A DNA stretch of 64,000 bases from Flavobacterium sp. TR2. Its GTDB lineage: Bacteria; Bacteroidota; Bacteroidia; Flavobacteriales; Flavobacteriaceae. The position numbers and the translations under genes are program-made. Location of the stretch: the NCBI RefSeq assembly GCF_025252405.1, contig NZ_CP104307.1:1984001-2048000 (forward strand), read 5' to 3'. This document shows positions 8,262 to 17,149 of this stretch, one piece after another. Under the pieces are notes generated by a model. It was not told the DNA's origin. It worked only from the letters and a program-made list of their open reading frames with translations, and did not search any database. Position 1 is the first letter of the stretch, and every line of letters begins with the position of its first letter.

Positions 8262-9413
8262 ATGGAATTTGATTTTCTAGAACCAGTTAATGACGGAATT
8301 ATAAAATTCGTCGGTGCACTGTCTTCACAAGAGCTTGGGAGTAAAGTTGTTTTTCATACCCAAGATCAGTTTCCTGATATTGAGCAGATTAATATCGCTA
8401 TCATTGGTGTTTTAGAAGATCGTACAAACATCAATATGATTAACGAAGTTAATCTTTCTGCTGTGCGTAAAAAGCTTTATGGTATGTTTCCGGGTAATTG
8501 GGATGCTTCAATTGCAGACTTAGGAGATATACTTGCAGGGGCTTCTGTAGAGGATACTTATTTCGCATTAAAGAAGGTTACGGCTGCATTAATTAAGAAT
8601 AAAGTCATTCCTATAGTCCTGGGAGGTTCTCAGGATTTGACCTATGCTTTGTACCGTGCTTACGATGATTTAGAGCAAATGGTAAATTTGGTTGCCGTCG
8701 ATAATAAATTTGATTTTGGTAAAGAAAATGAGTCAGTTTCTGCTAATTCCTATCTGACTAAAATTATTATTGATGAACCTAATAACCTTTTCAACTTCTG
8801 TAATATAGGATATCAGACTTATTATAATTCGCAAGAAGAAATCGATTTGATCGAAAAATTGTTTTTTGATGCTTATAGATTAGGTGAAATTTCAAACAAA
8901 ATTACTTTGGCTGAGCCAGTTTTTAGAGATGCCGACTTGGTGAGTATCGATTTGAATTCTGTAAAGTCTTCTGCTTCAGGGAATATGGTTAGTTTTGAGC
9001 CAAACGGATTCAACGGAAAAGAGATTTGTGCTTTGGCTAGATATGCTGGCATTAGCGATAAAGTTTCTGCTTTTGGAGTTTTTAATCACAATAGCACATT
9101 GGCCGAATCGGTTATTATTGCTCAGATTGTGTGGTATTTTATTGAAGGATATCATTATCGTTCAAAAGAATATCCATTTGGAAGCAGGGCAAACTACTTA
9201 AAGTATATAGTGCCGTTGGATGATGAAGAGTTGATATTTTATAAAAGCGATAAAACTGACCGTTGGTGGATAGAAATTCCATATGAATCAAATGGTCACA
9301 ATAAACTGAAAAGAAATACGTTATTACCGTGTTCTTATGATGAATATTTGTCGGCTTGCAATCAAGAATTGCCAGAAAGATGGTGGAAAGCGCAACGAAA
9401 AAATGCTTTATAG
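8262..9413 (+). CDS. Arginase/formimidoylglutamase-fold protein with degenerate metal site
   Basis: 383 residues with the overall order of ureohydrolase motifs, but the metal ligands are not conserved. Where active members have GGDHS this protein has GGSQD. DAHxD is replaced by VDNKFD, and the SxDxDxxDP motif is replaced by SIDLNSVKSS. An enzyme needing two Mn ions would not be expected to work with these changes. It lies 8 bp after topA and upstream of gldK, a neighbourhood I recall from other flavobacteria, but I cannot verify that here. It could be a catalytically dead, structural or regulatory homologue. The C-terminal ~90 residues (YPFGSRANYLKY..., PCSYDEYLSAC) are a lineage-specific extension. 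Confidence 0.75.
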   Translation: MEFDFLEPVNDGIIKFVGALSSQELGSKVVFHTQDQFPDIEQINIAIIGVLEDRTNINMINEVNLSAVRKKLYGMFPGNWDASIADLGDILAGASVEDTYFALKKVTAALIKNKVIPIVLGGSQDLTYALYRAYDDLEQMVNLVAVDNKFDFGKENESVSANSYLTKIIIDEPNNLFNFCNIGYQTYYNSQEEIDLIEKLFFDAYRLGEISNKITLAEPVFRDADLVSIDLNSVKSSASGNMVSFEPNGFNGKEICALARYAGISDKVSAFGVFNHNSTLAESVIIAQIVWYFIEGYHYRSKEYPFGSRANYLKYIVPLDDEELIFYKSDKTDRWWIEIPYESNGHNKLKRNTLLPCSYDEYLSACNQELPERWWKAQRKNAL

Positions 9414-9572
9414 ATCGAAAATTTAAGTGAAATCTTAAATTTTTAAAACCTCCTAAAAAAGGTTAAAATTAATTAGTAGGAAAATATATATAATATATAA
9501 AAATTAACGTTTTACATCGATTTTTTGAAGCAGTTTATCGATAAAATATTTTTTTTTTATTTTATTTAACAT

Positions 9573-9580
9573 TATTTTTG
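9573..9580 (+). promoter_or_regulatory. Candidate gldKLMN promoter -7 box TATTTTTG
   Basis: TATTTTTG in the 262-bp gap before gldK matches TAnnTTTG. It would give a 5' leader of about 90 nt. The surrounding sequence is so AT-rich that chance matches are likely. Confidence 0.25.
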
Positions 9581-9675
9581 AACGGTAAAATAAATTCGCA
9601 AGTAGTATTGTTTTTTAGATAAATAATAAATACGTTTACGGACTTTTAATAATGAATAGATAATCCCAAATTTAT

Positions 9676-11070
9676 ATGAAGAAGTTTATTGCATTTGCAG
9701 CAATGTTAACACTAGTAATCGGCTGTGGTAAGTCAGGTGACAAAGGTGAGTTAGTCGGTGTTACAGGAGGGAAATGGCATCCTGAGAAGCCTTATGGAAT
9801 GACATTAGTTCCTGGTGGGTCTTTTATTATGGGTAAATCAGACGCTGATTTAGCTAACGTAGAAGATGCTCCAACTAAAACTGTAACTGTTCGTTCATTT
9901 TATATGGATGAAACTGAGATTACAAATAGTGAATATCGTCAATTTGTGGAGTGGGTAAAAGACTCTACAATGAGAGTTCGTTTAGCCATCTTAGCAGACG
10001 AGACAGGGCAAAAAGCTACTGATGGAAAAGGTAAAAAAGGCGGAAGTATTGCTGATTACGCTTTTAATGATTCTGATCCAGAAAAAATGACAGCTTATGA
10101 TAAATATATGTACGATAACTACTATAGTGTAGGTACAAAAGATGATCCGTATGCTGGAAGAAAATTAAATAGAAAAGTTAAGTTAATTAAAGATACAAAA
10201 GCATATCCAGATGAGTATTACGCTGAAGTAATGGATTCTATGTATTTGCCAATTGAAGAATCATACAATGGTTTAAGAACAATTGATGTAAATAAATTGA
10301 AATTCCGTTATTCTTGGATGGATATTCAAGCTGCTGCAAAAGCAAAAGTTGGAAAAAGAAGTGACTTCGTAAAAACTGAGCAGGTAAATGTTTATCCTGA
10401 CACTGCAGTTTGGATTAAAGATTTCGCTTATTCATATAATGAGCCAATGCACAATGATTATTTTTGGCACAAGGCTTACGGAGATTATCCAGTAGTGGGT
10501 GTGACTTGGAAACAAGCTAAAGCATTCTGCGCTTGGAGAACTTTGAACAAAAACAGCTACATTAAATCTAAGAAAAAAGGACGTGATTTAGTAAACTCTT
10601 TCAGATTGCCAACTGAGGCAGAGTGGGAGTATGCTGCTAGAGGAGGTCTGGAGTCTGCAACTTACCCATGGGGAGGTCCTTATACGAAGAGTGATAGAGG
10701 TTGTTTCTTAGCAAACTTCAAACCAAGTAGAGGAGATTATGCTGCTGATGAGGCTCTTTACACGGTTGAAGCTAAATCATACGATGTAAATGGTTACGGA
10801 TTATACAATATGGCAGGAAACGTTTCTGAGTGGACAGATTCAGCTTATAATCCAAACGCTTACGAATATGTGTCTACAATGAACCCGAACGTAATCGATG
10901 GTAAAAACCAAAGAAAAGTAGTTCGTGGAGGTTCTTGGAAAGACGTTGCTTATTTCCTACAGGTAAGCACACGTGATCACGAATATGCTGATTCTGCTAG
11001 AAGTTATATCGGATTCAGAACTGTACAAGATTACATGGGTACTCAAGTTACAGGAAACAGAAAAAAGTAA
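9676..11070 (+). CDS. gldK: T9SS ring lipoprotein GldK
   Basis: A 464-residue lipoprotein: signal peptide ending LVIGC with Cys17 as the lipidated residue. The rest is a formylglycine-generating-enzyme-like (sulfatase-modifying factor) fold, with PGGSFIMG near residue 47, WxxAxAFCxWR near 275, FRLPTEAEWEYAARGG near 315, GLYNMAGNVSEW near 375 and a VVRGGSW...R..R..GFR ending. GldK forms, with GldN, the periplasmic ring under the outer membrane of the type IX secretion system. It is the first gene of gldK-L-M-N, all on the plus strand with short gaps. Such GldK proteins are structural rather than enzymatic. Confidence 0.96.
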   Translation: MKKFIAFAAMLTLVIGCGKSGDKGELVGVTGGKWHPEKPYGMTLVPGGSFIMGKSDADLANVEDAPTKTVTVRSFYMDETEITNSEYRQFVEWVKDSTMRVRLAILADETGQKATDGKGKKGGSIADYAFNDSDPEKMTAYDKYMYDNYYSVGTKDDPYAGRKLNRKVKLIKDTKAYPDEYYAEVMDSMYLPIEESYNGLRTIDVNKLKFRYSWMDIQAAAKAKVGKRSDFVKTEQVNVYPDTAVWIKDFAYSYNEPMHNDYFWHKAYGDYPVVGVTWKQAKAFCAWRTLNKNSYIKSKKKGRDLVNSFRLPTEAEWEYAARGGLESATYPWGGPYTKSDRGCFLANFKPSRGDYAADEALYTVEAKSYDVNGYGLYNMAGNVSEWTDSAYNPNAYEYVSTMNPNVIDGKNQRKVVRGGSWKDVAYFLQVSTRDHEYADSARSYIGFRTVQDYMGTQVTGNRKK

Positions 11071-11126
11071 TTTATAATTAATTCAATATCCAACAAATCT
11101 ATTTTAAACCTAAAAAAAAAAGTATT

Positions 11127-11774
11127 ATGGCATTATTAAGTAAAAAAGCAATGAATTTCGCTTATGGTATGGGAGCGGCAGTGGTAATCGTTGGAGCTTT
11201 ATTCAAAATTACTCACTTTGAGATTGGACCATTAACAGGTACAGTTATGCTTTCAGTAGGATTGGTGACTGAGGCGTTAATTTTTGCACTTTCTGCTTTC
11301 GAACCAGTTGAAGAAGAACTAGATTGGACTCTAGTTTACCCAGAATTAGCTAACGGACAAGCTAGAGAAAGAAAACCTAAAGCTGAATCTCAAGCTGATG
11401 CTCAAGGATTATTATCTCAAAAATTAGACACATTATTAAAAGAAGCTAAAATTGACGGTGAATTAATGTCAAGTTTAGGAAACAGCATCAAAAACTTCGA
11501 ATCTGCTGCTAAAGGAATTGCTCCAACTGTAGATTCAATCGCTGGACAAAAGAAATATTCTGAAGAATTATCTGTTGCTGCTGCTCAAATGGAATCATTA
11601 AACAGTTTATATAAAGTACAATTAGAAAGTGCTTCTAGAAACGCTGAAGCTAACAAAGAAATTGCTGAAAACGCTTCTAAATTGAAAGAGCAAATGGCAT
11701 CTATGACTGCAAACATTGCTTCTTTAAACAGCGTTTACGGTGGTATGCTTTCTGCAATGAGTAACAAAGGATAA
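11127..11774 (+). CDS. gldL: T9SS/gliding motor protein GldL
   Basis: 215 residues. Two N-terminal membrane helices (about 8-30 and 35-57) are followed by an acidic EPVEEELDW segment and a long cytoplasmic coiled-coil-like tail rich in Ala, Ser, Leu and Lys. GldL, with GldM, forms the inner-membrane proton-driven motor that powers T9SS and gliding. It lies between gldK and gldM with gaps of 56 and 52 bp. Confidence 0.96.
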   Translation: MALLSKKAMNFAYGMGAAVVIVGALFKITHFEIGPLTGTVMLSVGLVTEALIFALSAFEPVEEELDWTLVYPELANGQARERKPKAESQADAQGLLSQKLDTLLKEAKIDGELMSSLGNSIKNFESAAKGIAPTVDSIAGQKKYSEELSVAAAQMESLNSLYKVQLESASRNAEANKEIAENASKLKEQMASMTANIASLNSVYGGMLSAMSNKG

Positions 11775-11826
11775 TTAGTTTTTAACTAAATATTAAATTT
11801 ATTAATAAAGAACTAATTAGAAAAAA

Positions 11827-13368
11827 ATGGCAGGAGGAAAATTAACCCCTAGACAGAAGATGATTAACCTGATGTATCTGGTTTTCATCGCAATGTTAGC
11901 AATGAACGTATCAAAAGAAGTTATTTCTGCTTTTGGTTTGATGAATGAAAAATTTGAAGGTGCAAATAAAACATCAACAGAGACAAATGCAGGTTTATTA
12001 ACTTCTTTGGATCAAAAAGCTGCTGAAGCAAAAGGAGAATTTGCGATTGCTGCAGTAACAGCTCACAAAGTTGAGACAATTACAAAAGAATTTTATGATT
12101 ATATAGGTACTCTAAAAGCTCAGGCTGTAAAAGGTTTTGAAGTTGATAAAGCAACAGGAAAAATGCCTTATGAGTCTATGGATAGAGGTGATAATATCGA
12201 CGACTGGTTTACAGGAGACGGTTACACTAAAAAAGGTAACGAAATTATCGCTAAAATCGAAAAATATAAAGCTGATATCAAAGCTGCTTTAGGAACAGAT
12301 AAAAAATACGCAGCTATTATTGCTGAGGTTGAAAAGAAATTTGATGTTTCTGATGTAAAAAATAAAGAAGGTCTTAAAGAAAAATACTTAGCGTACCACT
12401 TTAAAGGATTCCCAGCTATTGCATCTGCTGCTAAACTTTCAGCTTGGCAGAATGATGTTAAAAAAACTGAAACAGACGTTTACAACAGTGCGTTAGGTAA
12501 AGCTGCAGTTGCTGCTGCTTCTTACAGCAACTACCAAGCAATTGTTGTTTTAGATAAAAATGCTTATTTCCAAGGTGAAAAAGTTACTGGTAAAGTTGTT
12601 TTAGGTCGTTATGATGAAAACACTACACCAACTTCTTTCCAAGGTCCTGGACAAATCGTAAACGGACAAGCTGTTATCTCTTTAACTGCTGGTGGAGTTG
12701 GAGAACAAGATATCAACGGACAATTTACTTTCTTAGAGGATGGAAAAAATATTCCTTTAAAATTCTCTGGAAAATATGTTGTAGTTCCAAGACCAAACGC
12801 TGCTACAATTTCTGCTGATAAAATGAACGTAGTATATAGAGGAGTTGTTAACCCAATCTCTGTATCTTTTGCTGGTGTTGATGCTAACAAAATTGTTGCT
12901 AGCGCGCCAGGTTTATCTTCAGCTGGAAAACCAGGAAAATATAACATGAGCCCAGGTCAAGGTACTGAAACTACAATTTCTGTAACAGGTACTTTACCAA
13001 ACGGTGACAAAGTAACTGATAAGAAAACATTCAGAATTAAAGGTATTCCTGGTCCAACAGGAACAATTAGAGGTGAGATGGGAGTTGTTAAAGGTCCTAA
13101 ATCTAACTTAGAGATTGCTACTATTGGAGCTAAACTTCTTGATTTTGATTTTGAAGTTGGTTTAGATGTTGTTGGATTCAATATGAAGATTGCTGGACAG
13201 CCTACGGTTGTTGTTACAGGAAACAAAATGAATGCGCAATGCAAACAAGTACTTTCAAGAGCAGGTAAAGGAGACCAAGTTACTATTTCTGAAATTAAAA
13301 CTAAACTTGTTGGAGCTGGTAGTTATTTATTGCCAAGAACTGCTCCTGTAATTTACGAAATACAATAA
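11827..13368 (+). CDS. gldM: T9SS/gliding motor protein GldM
   Basis: 513 residues with a single N-terminal membrane helix (about residues 14-33, in the segment MINLMYLVFIAMLAMNVSKE). A large periplasmic part follows with four predicted domains, including a beta-rich C-terminal half with a GxIRGEMGVVKGP strand. GldM spans the periplasm from the GldL motor to the GldK/GldN ring. Length and order are typical. Confidence 0.97.
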   Translation: MAGGKLTPRQKMINLMYLVFIAMLAMNVSKEVISAFGLMNEKFEGANKTSTETNAGLLTSLDQKAAEAKGEFAIAAVTAHKVETITKEFYDYIGTLKAQAVKGFEVDKATGKMPYESMDRGDNIDDWFTGDGYTKKGNEIIAKIEKYKADIKAALGTDKKYAAIIAEVEKKFDVSDVKNKEGLKEKYLAYHFKGFPAIASAAKLSAWQNDVKKTETDVYNSALGKAAVAAASYSNYQAIVVLDKNAYFQGEKVTGKVVLGRYDENTTPTSFQGPGQIVNGQAVISLTAGGVGEQDINGQFTFLEDGKNIPLKFSGKYVVVPRPNAATISADKMNVVYRGVVNPISVSFAGVDANKIVASAPGLSSAGKPGKYNMSPGQGTETTISVTGTLPNGDKVTDKKTFRIKGIPGPTGTIRGEMGVVKGPKSNLEIATIGAKLLDFDFEVGLDVVGFNMKIAGQPTVVVTGNKMNAQCKQVLSRAGKGDQVTISEIKTKLVGAGSYLLPRTAPVIYEIQ

Positions 13369-13411
13369 TAAAGTAGTGTTAACTACGTTCAATATCTTAT
13401 AACGAACCACG

Positions 13412-14401
13412 ATGAAAGTAAGAAATTTTTTAATAGCTATTATTTCTATCGCTGGAGGTTTTGCTTCTAATGCGCAATCTAATTTGCTAAATGCTAAAAC
13501 TCCTGCTCAGATTGGACTTAAAACTCCTGCTCAATTAATATCTGACAATGATAAGCCTTTGGCTTATGGTTATGTGGATGATAGAGATATCTTGATGGGA
13601 AAAACAACATGGGAAATCATTGATTTAAATGAAAAAATCAACTTTCCAATGTACTTTCCAGTAGATACAGCTAATATTGGTCCTAACAGACGTTCCCTTT
13701 ATGATGTTTTAACTAAAGCTATCAAAAATGGAAAAATAACTGAAGTGTATACTGATAGTTATTTCAATACTAAAAAATCTATGAAAGATATCGAGGGGTC
13801 TTTATCTCGTATTGATACAACAGATGCAGGTAGAGAGTTAATTAACCAATATCCAGATGACTATAAATCACGTGTTGTGAAGAAAAAAGTAGTTACTGGT
13901 AAAGGTAAAAACAAGTCAGTTTCTTACGTAGAAGAAACAGTTGGACCGACAAGAACGGTTCCTGCTGAATACATCTTGAAACAAGACCTTACTGCTGCTG
14001 ATGTTAGCCAGTATAAAATTAAAGGATATTGGTATTTTGATAAACGTCAAAGTGAATTGAAATATCGTTTACTAGGAATTTGCCCAGTAACTCCAGACGT
14101 TTATACTATGAATAGTGATGAAAAGGATTATATCGAATTGTTTTGGGTATTCTTCCCAAATGCCAGAGAAGCACTGCATGAAGCAAAAGCATTCAATGAC
14201 AACAACTCTGCTCTTCCAATCTCATTTGATCAGATTTTAAATTCAAGACGTTTTAATGCTGTTGTTTACAAAGAAGAAAACCTTTACGGAGACAGAGCAA
14301 TTAGCGATTATATGAAAGATAACGCGCAAAATCAGTTGTTAGAATCTGAAAGAGTAAAAGAGAAGATTCGTAATTTCGAACAAGATATGTGGAACTACTA
14401 A
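13412..14401 (+). CDS. gldN: T9SS ring protein GldN
   Basis: 329 residues with an N-terminal Sec signal peptide (MKVRNFLIAIISIAGGFASNAQ). The mature part carries the GldN family pattern, including YGYVDDRDILMGK, INFPMYFPVDTANIGP, and the near C-terminal segment with NSRRFNAVVYKEENLYGDR. It partners GldK in the periplasmic ring. It is the last gene of the core operon and is followed by a strong hairpin terminator at 14424-14461. The next gene is a close paralogue. Confidence 0.97.
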   Translation: MKVRNFLIAIISIAGGFASNAQSNLLNAKTPAQIGLKTPAQLISDNDKPLAYGYVDDRDILMGKTTWEIIDLNEKINFPMYFPVDTANIGPNRRSLYDVLTKAIKNGKITEVYTDSYFNTKKSMKDIEGSLSRIDTTDAGRELINQYPDDYKSRVVKKKVVTGKGKNKSVSYVEETVGPTRTVPAEYILKQDLTAADVSQYKIKGYWYFDKRQSELKYRLLGICPVTPDVYTMNSDEKDYIELFWVFFPNAREALHEAKAFNDNNSALPISFDQILNSRRFNAVVYKEENLYGDRAISDYMKDNAQNQLLESERVKEKIRNFEQDMWNY

Positions 14402-14423
14402 GTTGATACATAGCATAATAATT

Positions 14424-14461
14424 AAAAAACTCTTACTACCTTTGTAGTAAGAGTTTTTTTT
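14424..14461 (+). terminator. Rho-independent terminator after gldN
   Basis: Perfect 11-bp stem ACTCTTACTAC (14429-14439) with GTAGTAAGAGT (14444-14454), loop CTTT, then seven T residues. Confidence 0.92.
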
Positions 14462-14577
14462 ATGTCAAAAAGTTGGAAGCGATATGACGTAGAATAGTAT
14501 TTAATCTTCTTTTGCACACGTAAGAAAAATAACAATATTTATAATAAAATTTCGTTTAATGTTCTGTAAAAATTATC

Positions 14578-15570
14578 ATGATGAAAGTAAGAAATTTATT
14601 AATTGCTATTGTTGCTGTTCTTGGAAGCTTATCTTCTTATGCTCAGTCTAATTTACTTAATGCCAAAACTGCCGATCAGATTGGGATTAAGACACCAGCT
14701 CAAATGATATCTGATAACGATAAGCCTCTTGCATATGGTTATGTTGATGATCGAGATATCTTGATGGGAAAAATGGTTTGGGAAATAATTGATTTAAATG
14801 AAAAAATCAATTTTCCATTATATTTTCCTGTCGACACAGCCAATATTGGGCCTGATAGACGTTCGCTGTACGATATTTTAACTAAGGGTATCAGAGAGGG
14901 CCGAATTACAGAGGTTTATGCAGATAGTTATTTTAATACAAAAAAGAGCTTAAAAGATATTCAAGGCGCGTTATCTCGAGTTGATACCACAGATGCTGGT
15001 CGTGAGCTTATCAATCAATATCCGGATGATTATAGAACACGTGTTGTGAAGAAAAAGGTAGTTACGGGTACAGGAAAGAACAAGAAGGTTACATATGTTG
15101 ACCAAACTGTCGGGCCTACAAGAACAGTTCCTGCTGAATATATTTTGAAGCAAGATCTTACGGCCGCCGATGTGACTCAGTATAAAATTAAAGGTTTTTG
15201 GTATTTTGATAAAAGGCAAAGTGATTTGAAATATCGTTTGCTTGGAATTTGCCCTGTAACACCTGACGTTTACACTATGAATAGTGATGAAAAGGATTAT
15301 ATTGAGCTGTTCTGGGTCTTCTTCCCTAATGCGCGAGAAGTATTGCATGAAGGAAAAGCTTTCAATGACAAGAACTCGGCTATGCCAATTTCATTTGATC
15401 AAATTTTAAACTCAAGACGTTTTAATTCCATAATATATAAAGAAGAAAATGTTTATGGAGATCGCGAAATCAAAGATTACATTAAAGATAATGCACAAAG
15501 TCAATTGTTAGAATCGGAAAGGGTTAAAGAGAAGATTCGTAATTTTGAAGAAGATATGTGGAATTACTAA
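14578..15570 (+). CDS. gldO: GldN paralogue GldO
   Basis: 330 residues, collinear with gldN throughout and identical over long blocks (for example AYGYVDDRDILMGK and YPDDY in the middle). The signal peptide and N-terminus differ most (MMKVRNLLIAIVAVLGSLSSYAQ). The true start may be the second ATG at 14581. In F. johnsoniae gldN and gldO are partially redundant, and this tandem arrangement is the same. It has its own 176-bp upstream gap and its own terminator, so it may be separately transcribed. Confidence 0.95.
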   Translation: MMKVRNLLIAIVAVLGSLSSYAQSNLLNAKTADQIGIKTPAQMISDNDKPLAYGYVDDRDILMGKMVWEIIDLNEKINFPLYFPVDTANIGPDRRSLYDILTKGIREGRITEVYADSYFNTKKSLKDIQGALSRVDTTDAGRELINQYPDDYRTRVVKKKVVTGTGKNKKVTYVDQTVGPTRTVPAEYILKQDLTAADVTQYKIKGFWYFDKRQSDLKYRLLGICPVTPDVYTMNSDEKDYIELFWVFFPNAREVLHEGKAFNDKNSAMPISFDQILNSRRFNSIIYKEENVYGDREIKDYIKDNAQSQLLESERVKEKIRNFEEDMWNY

Positions 15571-15590
15571 GTTCATAAACTCATAATAAG

Positions 15591-15627
15591 AAAAACTCTT
15601 GCTACCTTTGTAGTAAGAGTTTTTTTA
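15591..15627 (+). terminator. Rho-independent terminator after gldO
   Basis: ACTCTTGCTAC (15595-15605) pairs with GTAGTAAGAGT (15610-15620) through one G-T wobble, loop CTTT, then T7. It is the same hairpin as after gldN with one compensated base change, so the terminator was copied together with the gene. Confidence 0.92.
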
Positions 15628-15647
15628 TTTTATCTATACACTTCACA

Positions 15648-16721
15648 ATGCTTGATTATTTAATCGTCGGATCTGGATTGGCTGGAATTTCTTTTGCCGA
15701 AGTCGCCCTTAAGAACAATAAAACAATTTTACTTCTAGATGACAAATCTCAGAATTCTTCTAGAGTTGCTGGCGGTTTGTATAATCCTGTAATCTTAAAG
15801 CGTTTTAGTGAAGTCTGGAATGCAAAAGAGCAGCTTGTATTGATGAATAACTTTTATGATAAAGTAGAAGAAAAGTTAAATAAAAAGTTCAATTTTAAAA
15901 TGCCAGTTTTAAGAAAGTTCTTCTCAATTGAAGAGCAGAACAATTGGTTTGCCGCTTCTGATAAAATCAATCTTTCGCCTTTTTTGTCGACTAAATTAAT
16001 TTCGAAAAAATATAACAGTATTGATTCTCCATTTGACTATGGAGAAGTTTTGCATACAGGTTATGTCGATACGGCTTTATTGCTAGATGCCTACAGGCAA
16101 TATTTGTTAAAGAATAATTTGTTGAGAGAAGAATCTTTTGATTTTAGCGATATAGAATTTTTAGATTCAGGAATTCAATATAAAAATATTCAGGCTCGTC
16201 ATCTCATTTTTGCTGAAGGTTTTGGGATGCATAAAAATCCTTTTTTTAATTATCTTCCATTAGATGGGACAAAAGGAGAGCTGTTTATTATAAAAGCCCC
16301 AGATTTAAATCTTGATGTAATTGTAAATACTAGCGTTTTTATCTTGCCTCTAGGCGACGATCTGTTCAAAGTGGGAGCAACTTACAATTGGCACGATAAA
16401 ACTGCCGAGCCTACAGAAGAAGGAAAACAAGAGCTTTTAGAGCGCATTAAAGAAATCATTAACTGCGAGTTCAAAATAGTAGAACACTTTGCAGGTGTCC
16501 GTCCAACAGTTGCAGACCGACGACCTTTGCTTGGAACGCATGAAAAACATCAGTCTCTCCACATTCTTAACGGATTAGGAACGCGTGGGGTAATGCTTGG
16601 GCCTGCAATGGCAAAAGCATTGTACGATCATATTGAAAATAATGTGCCGCTAGACAGAGAGGCAGACATTAAGCGTTTCCATAAAAGATATTTGAAAGGG
16701 ACTACTTTTGGCCAGCCTTAG
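15648..16721 (+). CDS. FAD-dependent oxidoreductase, DAO family
   Basis: 357 residues. It begins with a Rossmann FAD-binding motif (YLIVGSGLAGISFAEVAL, GxGxxG) followed by the acidic end of beta-2 (LLLDD) and a RVAGGLYNPVILKRF segment. Toward the C-terminus are VRPTVADRRPLLG and LNGLGTRGVMLGPAMA, typical of the D-amino-acid oxidase/glycine-oxidase superfamily. The substrate cannot be told from the sequence. It starts 78 bp after gldO. Its 3' end overlaps the convergent DUF983 gene by 20 bp. Confidence 0.85.
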   Translation: MLDYLIVGSGLAGISFAEVALKNNKTILLLDDKSQNSSRVAGGLYNPVILKRFSEVWNAKEQLVLMNNFYDKVEEKLNKKFNFKMPVLRKFFSIEEQNNWFAASDKINLSPFLSTKLISKKYNSIDSPFDYGEVLHTGYVDTALLLDAYRQYLLKNNLLREESFDFSDIEFLDSGIQYKNIQARHLIFAEGFGMHKNPFFNYLPLDGTKGELFIIKAPDLNLDVIVNTSVFILPLGDDLFKVGATYNWHDKTAEPTEEGKQELLERIKEIINCEFKIVEHFAGVRPTVADRRPLLGTHEKHQSLHILNGLGTRGVMLGPAMAKALYDHIENNVPLDREADIKRFHKRYLKGTTFGQP

Positions 16722-17085
16722 GATCGTAAGAAACAAACATATTAATGTATAAGTTTCTTGAAAGACGCAAAACGAATGGGAATAAAATAACCAGTGTTAT
16801 AATAATTGCCAAAAATGACTGCTCGATTGTGGTGTTAAAAAATACAAACGAAACGATAAAAGCAGCAACACCTACAGCTACGTTTAGCGCATAACTAACA
16901 TACATGGCGCCATAAAAAAAAGAAGGTTCAATCTGGTATTTAAATCCGCAGTGGCTGCAATGATCGTTCATTTTGAGAACTTTACTCAAATGAAGGGGAT
17001 TTTTGTCTTCATACATGCTTTCTTTTTGGCATTTTGGACAACTTCCTGTTAAAATGCTATTTAGTTTCGATCCTTTTTTTAACAT
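16702..17085 (-). CDS. DUF983 family membrane protein
   Basis: About 127 residues. Two CxxC pairs (CPKC near residue 17 and CSHCGF near 43) form a likely zinc ribbon, and two membrane helices follow (about 65-88 and 93-112). This is the DUF983 layout; function unknown. The ATG at 17085 (MLKKGSKLNSILTG) is preferred over the one at 17103. It converges on the DAO-family gene and its end overlaps it. Confidence 0.8.
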   Translation of the reverse strand: MLKKGSKLNSILTGSCPKCQKESMYEDKNPLHLSKVLKMNDHCSHCGFKYQIEPSFFYGAMYVSYALNVAVGVAAFIVSFVFFNTTIEQSFLAIIITLVILFPFVLRLSRNLYINMFVSYDPKAGQK

Positions 17086-17149
17086 TTGCAAAAATTTTAT
17101 CAAAGGTACATTTTTACGCCTTTATTTCTTGTAACAACAGTCACAAATT

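Noticed and set aside
12609..13244. Two minus-strand open frames inside gldM
   Set aside because: They are shadows of the gldM coding strand and have no family features.
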